9,497 nt of DNA from Fidelibacterota bacterium (GTDB taxonomy: Bacteria > Fidelibacterota > Marinisomatia > Marinisomatales > UBA1611), in assembly GCA_015658495.1 (NCBI GenBank), contig DQOT01000361.1, forward strand, positions 1 to 9,497, given 5' to 3'. Below the pieces are notes generated by a model that saw only the letters and a program-made list of their open reading frames with translations, was not told the origin of the DNA and did no database searches. This document shows positions 5,927 through 9,497 of the stretch, piece after piece (the first letter of the stretch is position 1; every line of letters begins with the position of its first letter). Position numbers and translations under genes: made by a program.

Positions 5927-6895
5927 ATGGACTTTCAGCATCCCTGGTATCTCATTTTATTTTTAACCCTCCCGATATTGATCGGTTGGTATCGCACGTT
6001 CGGACGTAAAAAAGAAGGCACGCTCCGAATTTCTTCTTCCACCTTTATTTCTGAAGAATTCCGAACCATTGGCAAACGAAAACCCCGTTTTCTTCAAACT
6101 TTGTATTTAATGATCCTTTCTCTTGTGATTCTGGGGCTGGCTCGCCCAAGATTAATCGATAATCTACAGGAAACATCCGTCAGCGTTATCGATATGCTTT
6201 TGGTGTTGGATATCAGTTCCAGTATGTTGGCGGACGATTTTCCACCGAACCGGTTAGAAGCCGTAAAAAAGACAGCCAGTGAGTTTATCGGTGGCCGGAA
6301 AGAAGATCGGATCGGCATTTTGGTTTTTGCAGGTGAATCCTTTATTCAATGTCCACTCACAGTGGACAAGGACGTTCTCCAGTCTTTGATTAAAGAAATA
6401 ACAATCGCATCCAAGGAACATGATGGTACAGCCATTGGTATGGCCATCGCTAATGGGACGAACCGACTCCGAAACAGTGATGTGGAAAGCAGGGTCATGA
6501 TTCTATTATCTGACGGCAGTAACAATGCGGGAGAGATCGACCCCAGAACAGCCGCGGGATTGGCAGCGGAATATGGTATAAAAATTTATACCATTGGTGC
6601 AGGCACGAATCAATCCTACACACGAATTCCCGGGCGTGGACTGATCCGAAATGAGATTGATGAAGAAACATTACAACATATCGCCGAAGTGACAGGCGGG
6701 AAATTCTTTCGAGCCACAGATATTGAAGCATTGGCTTCTATTTATTCAGAAATTGATGAATTAGAGAGATCCGAGATTCAAGTGAAAGAATTCACACAAT
6801 ACAAAGAATTATACGGTTGGTTTTTGATTCCAGCATTTCTCATGGGACTTGGCATGGAAACCACTCGGCGATCCATTTTCAGGAGCAGAACCTGA
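5927..6895 (+). CDS. batA: Bat operon von Willebrand factor A membrane protein BatA
   Basis: A 322-residue membrane-anchored VWA protein matching BatA of the Bat (Bacteroides aerotolerance) operon. Helices at about 7-22 and 56-72 precede a VWA domain (about 89-275), and a C-terminal helix lies at about 295-311 (YGWFLIPAFLMGLGM). The metal-ion-dependent adhesion site is complete: Asp95, Ser97 and Ser99 in DISSSM, Thr168 in DGTAIG and Asp196 in LLSDGSNN. The domain probably binds a divalent metal and mediates protein contacts on the periplasmic face. The start ATG lacks a Shine-Dalgarno but gives the normal N-terminus of the family (FQHPWYLILFLTLP). It is followed at once by batB (TGATG overlap). 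The moxR ATPase and DUF58 genes that commonly precede batA are absent here; tatA is upstream instead. Confidence 0.9.
   Translation: MDFQHPWYLILFLTLPILIGWYRTFGRKKEGTLRISSSTFISEEFRTIGKRKPRFLQTLYLMILSLVILGLARPRLIDNLQETSVSVIDMLLVLDISSSMLADDFPPNRLEAVKKTASEFIGGRKEDRIGILVFAGESFIQCPLTVDKDVLQSLIKEITIASKEHDGTAIGMAIANGTNRLRNSDVESRVMILLSDGSNNAGEIDPRTAAGLAAEYGIKIYTIGAGTNQSYTRIPGRGLIRNEIDEETLQHIAEVTGGKFFRATDIEALASIYSEIDELERSEIQVKEFTQYKELYGWFLIPAFLMGLGMETTRRSIFRSRT
6881..6885 (+). promoter_or_regulatory. Ribosome binding site of batB
   Basis: AGGAG lies 9 bases before the ATG at 6895, inside the end of batA. It fixes the batB start there rather than at the in-frame ATG at 6817. Confidence 0.7.
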
Positions 6896-7899
6896 TGTCA
6901 TTTCGTTTCAGTTGGGTTTTGGCATTTTTTATCCTGCAGATCGTTTTGTGGATCGTCTGGCGATTGAAGGATCAAAAAAACGATCCCATATTCCCAGATG
7001 CATCCGAAAAGGTGAAAATAGTTTCACGGTCCAATTTGGATAAAAACAGGATCCAATGGCGGAATCGACTGATCCTGATCGGATTAGCATTATTGGCACT
7101 GGCTGCATCAGGTCCCCAGATTGGGACTCGTGTGAGACCGATTGAAAGAAAAGGCGTGGATCTGGTCATCGCACTGGATACATCCACCAGTATGGATGCG
7201 GAAGATGTAACGCCGTCCCGATTGGCAAAGGCCAAATTTGAGTTGGGGCGACTCATCCGAAAATTGAAAGGAGATCGTGTCGCTATCATCGTATTTGCTG
7301 GATCCAGTCATTTGTATTTACCGCTCACCACAGATTACGAGGCAGCATTACTTTTCCTGAATGAAATTGATACGGACATGATTCCGACTCAGGGGACATC
7401 CTTGAGTTCAGCCTTGAACACTGCCATGACTGCATACACGGAAGAGAATGATAAATTCAAGGTGATGCTCATGGTAACCGACGGAGAAGATCATGAAGGT
7501 CAGGCTGTAGAATTGGCAGAAAAAGCAGCGGAAGCTGGACTGATGATCAATACCGTTGGCGTTGGTTCTGAAACAGGCAGTTTGATCCCTGTAAAAGGGA
7601 AAGACAAAAAAACGAGACAATATAAACGGGATCGAAATGGGAAACTCATTACATCAACCTTGAACGAACGGATTTTAAAAGATATTGCTGCTGCAGGGAA
7701 TGGATCATTCTTCTGGTTTGATAATAATCGGGACACCCATGCAGATATCGCCTTGGCGATTGAGACTATGGAAAAGAAAACCATTTCCACCCATGAATTC
7801 TCAGAATATGAAGATCGGTATCAGTCATTTGCTTTGTTGGCTTTTTGTTTTTTGGTTTGGGGATTTGTTATGCCCACACGTCCGGGAGAAAAATCATGA
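6895..7899 (+). CDS. batB: Bat operon von Willebrand factor A membrane protein BatB
   Basis: A 334-residue paralogue of the preceding gene. It has two N-terminal helices (about 5-22 and 58-72), a VWA domain (about 88-290) and a C-terminal helix (about 310-326). The metal site is intact: Asp95, Ser97 and Ser99 in DTSTSM, Thr168 in QGTSLS and Asp196 in VTDGEDH. The segment GSETGSLIPVKGKDKK (225-240) and the C-terminal EFSEYEDRYQSFALLAF (301-317) are typical of BatB. BatA and BatB are thought to form a membrane complex in spirochaete and Bacteroidota Bat systems. I set the start at 6895 because it has AGGAG upstream, overlaps the batA stop as TGATG and yields a hydrophobic N-terminus; the in-frame ATG at 6817 would add 26 polar residues read from within batA. 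Its stop overlaps the batC start. Confidence 0.9.
   Translation: MSFRFSWVLAFFILQIVLWIVWRLKDQKNDPIFPDASEKVKIVSRSNLDKNRIQWRNRLILIGLALLALAASGPQIGTRVRPIERKGVDLVIALDTSTSMDAEDVTPSRLAKAKFELGRLIRKLKGDRVAIIVFAGSSHLYLPLTTDYEAALLFLNEIDTDMIPTQGTSLSSALNTAMTAYTEENDKFKVMLMVTDGEDHEGQAVELAEKAAEAGLMINTVGVGSETGSLIPVKGKDKKTRQYKRDRNGKLITSTLNERILKDIAAAGNGSFFWFDNNRDTHADIALAIETMEKKTISTHEFSEYEDRYQSFALLAFCFLVWGFVMPTRPGEKS
7884..7888 (+). promoter_or_regulatory. Ribosome binding site of batC
   Basis: GGGAG lies 7 bases before the ATG at 7896, inside the batB end. It favours this start over the in-frame ATG at 7845, which would add 17 residues from the batB overlap. Confidence 0.65.
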
Positions 7900-8636
7900 T
7901 TCGGTTTTTCTCATTACTCTTATTTCTTGGATTGGTTTTTGGTCAGGACAAAGGAAAGACAGCCTACGAAGATGGAAAATTCGACGAAGCTCGGGCTTAT
8001 TATGAACATGTTCTGAAAAACCGGAAAAAAGATGACGCTGCCCATTTTGGTCTGGGTGCAACTGCCTATCAACAACAAGACATGGAAACGGCTGCTCGTT
8101 CCTTAAATAATGTCATGCATTCTGAGGATAAATCCCTGGCATCCAAAGCCATGTATAACCTGGGGAATATGTTCCGGGATCAGCAGAAAATGGAAGAGAG
8201 CCTTGGCTTGTACCGAAAAGCCATTGAATTGGATCCTACGGACGAAGATGCGAAAGTGAATTATGAACTCTTGAAACAGGTTTTACGGCAGCAACAACAG
8301 CAGCAAGAAAAGGATTCGGATAAGGATCAGAATCAGGAAAAACAAGACCAACCGAAGCAAGATCAAAATTCAGATTATCAAGACGAACAAAATCAGAATA
8401 AGGATCAGGATAAGGATAAGAAAGAGCAAGAACAGCAACAATCTCAATCCAACGAAGAAAAAAAGGAACAGGAACAGCAACAAACACAGGCAAAACAGGA
8501 TGAATCACAGGATGAAAAGACCGATAAACAGATGCAGGCGGAAGCCATCCTGAATGCATTGAAAGACCAGGAAAAGATCAACCAGAAACGGCAAATCGCT
8601 AAATCCAAATCCCGTAAATTGGAAAAGGATTGGTAA
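7896..8636 (+). CDS. batC: Bat operon TPR protein BatC with Q/D/K/E-rich region
   Basis: A 246-residue periplasmic protein of BatC type. A signal peptide (MIRFFSLLLFLGLVFG, 1-16) precedes about three tetratricopeptide repeats (about 18-116), for example AYEDGKFDEARAYYEHVL and AMYNLGNMFRDQQKMEESL. Residues 132-213 are low-complexity, almost only Gln, Asp, Lys, Glu, Asn and Ser. The C-terminal block AEAILNALKDQEK (215-227), then basic, ending KDW, is the conserved tail of this family. TPRs are protein-binding scaffolds, so it likely holds BatA and BatB or another partner. The start at 7896 forms an ATGA overlap with batB, has GGGAG upstream and places the signal peptide first. Its TAA overlaps the batD ATG (TAATG). 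Confidence 0.87.
   Translation: MIRFFSLLLFLGLVFGQDKGKTAYEDGKFDEARAYYEHVLKNRKKDDAAHFGLGATAYQQQDMETAARSLNNVMHSEDKSLASKAMYNLGNMFRDQQKMEESLGLYRKAIELDPTDEDAKVNYELLKQVLRQQQQQQEKDSDKDQNQEKQDQPKQDQNSDYQDEQNQNKDQDKDKKEQEQQQSQSNEEKKEQEQQQTQAKQDESQDEKTDKQMQAEAILNALKDQEKINQKRQIAKSKSRKLEKDW
8289..8534 (+). repeat. Low-complexity Q/D/K/E-coding segment in batC
   Basis: About 246 bases of purine-rich, in-frame, imperfect short repeats (CAG/CAA runs, AAGGAT/CAGGAT units near 8400-8420). They encode residues 132-213 of BatC. It is coding, not intergenic, and likely varies in length among strains by slippage. Confidence 0.75.
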
Positions 8637-9497
8637 TGCGAATTCTTGGAATTATTCTGGCTTTGTCTTTTTCGTTCGCCCAAACGATCCAGATCTCCGT
8701 GGATCGAAACAGAGTGACCGAAGATGACTTGATCACTTTGTCTATTGAGGTGACTGGGAGCCAGGATTTTCCGCAAGTGGATATGAGTCCGGTGAAAAAA
8801 GATTTTGAAATCACCAGCGGACCCGGCCAACAAACCAATATCCAATGGATCAACGGTAAAATGACCAGCACCAAAACGCTCACCTGGACCCTGTCTCCCA
8901 AGCGGGGCGGAAACCTGGTTATCCCTGCGCTTTTCGGAACAGTGGGTGGAAAATCATTTCGTGGGAAACCCATTCAGATCCAGGTGAAGAAATCCACGGA
9001 ATCTTTGGATAATTCTGTATTTATTGTAGCGGAGGTCGATAAAGAAAATGCCTACCTCGGCGAGCAGATAACATTGACCTATAAATTGTACAAAAATGCC
9101 AATATTTCCATTGAGCCATTCCAGATGCCGGAATTTCCCGGATTTTGGGTGGAAGAGTTATACACGCCCCAACGGGTTCAATACCGGAATGTGATGATCC
9201 AAGGTGTGAAGTACCAAATGGCGAATCTCGGACAAAAAGCATTGTTTCCGATCCCGTCTGAAAAACATGTGATTCCTTCCTTAAAAGTGAAGGTACAGGT
9301 GGAAACAAGAAAACAGAAACGCCGCCGGGACCCGTTCTTCGATCCGTTTTTCGATTCATTTTTCACCGAAACAAAAACAAAGGTTTTGAGATCAAAAGAA
9401 AAGAAAATTGACATTCAGCCATTTCCTGAACCACGGCCCTTTGATTTCAGTGGCGCCGTTGGTTCCTTTATAATTTCCTCTCATACCGATCTGGATA
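8636..9497 (+). CDS. batD: Bat operon protein BatD, N-terminal part (runs off right edge)
   Basis: An open frame of 287 codons from the ATG at 8636 to the window end with no stop. It overlaps the batC stop as TAATG. A signal peptide (MRILGIILALSFSFA, 1-15) is followed by QTIQISVDRNRVTEDDLITLSIEV, a beta-sandwich-like start typical of BatD ('oxygen tolerance') proteins. Further signatures are DFEITSGPGQQTNIQWINGK (about 55-74), TWTLSPKRGG (about 82-91), a second domain AEVDKENAYLGEQITLTYKL (about 132-151) and FWVEELYTP. BatD is a large periplasmic protein with repeated immunoglobulin-like domains and a C-terminal membrane helix; here only about the first half is present. The string FFDPFFDSFF (234-243) lies in a loop that is often FF-rich in the family. 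It is the fourth gene of the bat operon; its molecular activity is unknown. Confidence 0.88.
   Translation, partial: MRILGIILALSFSFAQTIQISVDRNRVTEDDLITLSIEVTGSQDFPQVDMSPVKKDFEITSGPGQQTNIQWINGKMTSTKTLTWTLSPKRGGNLVIPALFGTVGGKSFRGKPIQIQVKKSTESLDNSVFIVAEVDKENAYLGEQITLTYKLYKNANISIEPFQMPEFPGFWVEELYTPQRVQYRNVMIQGVKYQMANLGQKALFPIPSEKHVIPSLKVKVQVETRKQKRRRDPFFDPFFDSFFTETKTKVLRSKEKKIDIQPFPEPRPFDFSGAVGSFIISSHTDLD
9329..9364 (+). repeat. Triple 12-base in-frame repeat in batD (DPFF-DPFF-DSFF)
   Basis: Three adjacent units, GACCCGTTCTTC, GATCCGTTTTTC and GATTCATTTTTC, encode DPFF, DPFF and DSFF. The copies differ at silent and near-silent sites, so the repeat is old or selected at the protein level rather than a fresh duplication. 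Confidence 0.75.

Noticed and set aside
5820..5966. A 48-codon open frame across the tatA–batA gap
   Set aside because: It has no convincing start codon with a ribosome site, no recognisable motif, and runs into batA in another frame.
8444..8845. Minus-strand frame encoding a cysteine-rich protein opposite batC and batD
   Set aside because: The cysteine run is the complement of the CAG/CAA/GAA-rich repeat in batC; both plus-strand genes are well supported.
1..9497. Mobile elements, CRISPR arrays, tRNA or rRNA genes, or antiviral defence systems
   Set aside because: No transposase, long inverted repeats, spaced direct repeats or RNA gene folds were seen; gene spacing leaves only one 112-base gap.

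Overview
The window reads as one dense, all-plus-strand cell-envelope gene cluster from a Gram-negative bacterium of moderate GC (roughly the low forties percent by eye, not computed). A Bat (Batteries/aerotolerance) operon with separate batA, batB, batC and batD genes, the short psd–pssA–DUF4321–tatA order, and a small DUF5683-like membrane protein after lnt suggest the FCB superphylum (Bacteroidota/Ignavibacteria/Marinimicrobia-like). A Marinimicrobia (SAR406)-type genome is my best guess, from recalled gene order and protein style only; no marker gene such as rRNA is present.

Layout, left to right. The window opens inside lnt (apolipoprotein N-acyltransferase), which overlaps a DUF5683-like membrane protein. 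A divergent EcfT/CbiQ-family membrane protein and truA (tRNA pseudouridine synthase, TTG start) follow. Next come a secreted single-PDZ HtrA/Deg serine protease, psd (phosphatidylserine decarboxylase), pssA (CDP-diacylglycerol–serine O-phosphatidyltransferase), a DUF4321-type small membrane protein and tatA. Neighbouring genes overlap or are separated by only a few bases. The one real gap is 112 bp between tatA and batA; it holds a 7-bp stem-loop and perhaps a promoter. After it come batA, batB and batC, coupled by stop/start overlaps, and batD, which runs off the right edge.

How the genes fit together: PssA and Psd are the two steps that make phosphatidylethanolamine, the acyl donor used by Lnt to mature lipoproteins. 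HtrA provides envelope protein quality control, TatA is part of the folded-protein exporter, and BatA–D form a membrane/periplasmic von Willebrand factor A and TPR assembly linked to stress tolerance.

The most notable observation is in psd. The reading frame is interrupted by one in-frame TGA (4405–4407), exactly where the family has a conserved glycine (GGA in one base change) and six codons before the serine that becomes the pyruvoyl cofactor. The frame then continues intact through the catalytic FGSR motif to a second TGA that overlaps the pssA start codon. This is a recent nonsense mutation, a sequence error or UGA readthrough. It is not a general code change, because five genes here end in TGA. 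I did not find a clearly new multi-gene system; the rest is a coherent, mostly housekeeping envelope cluster with some unusual details.
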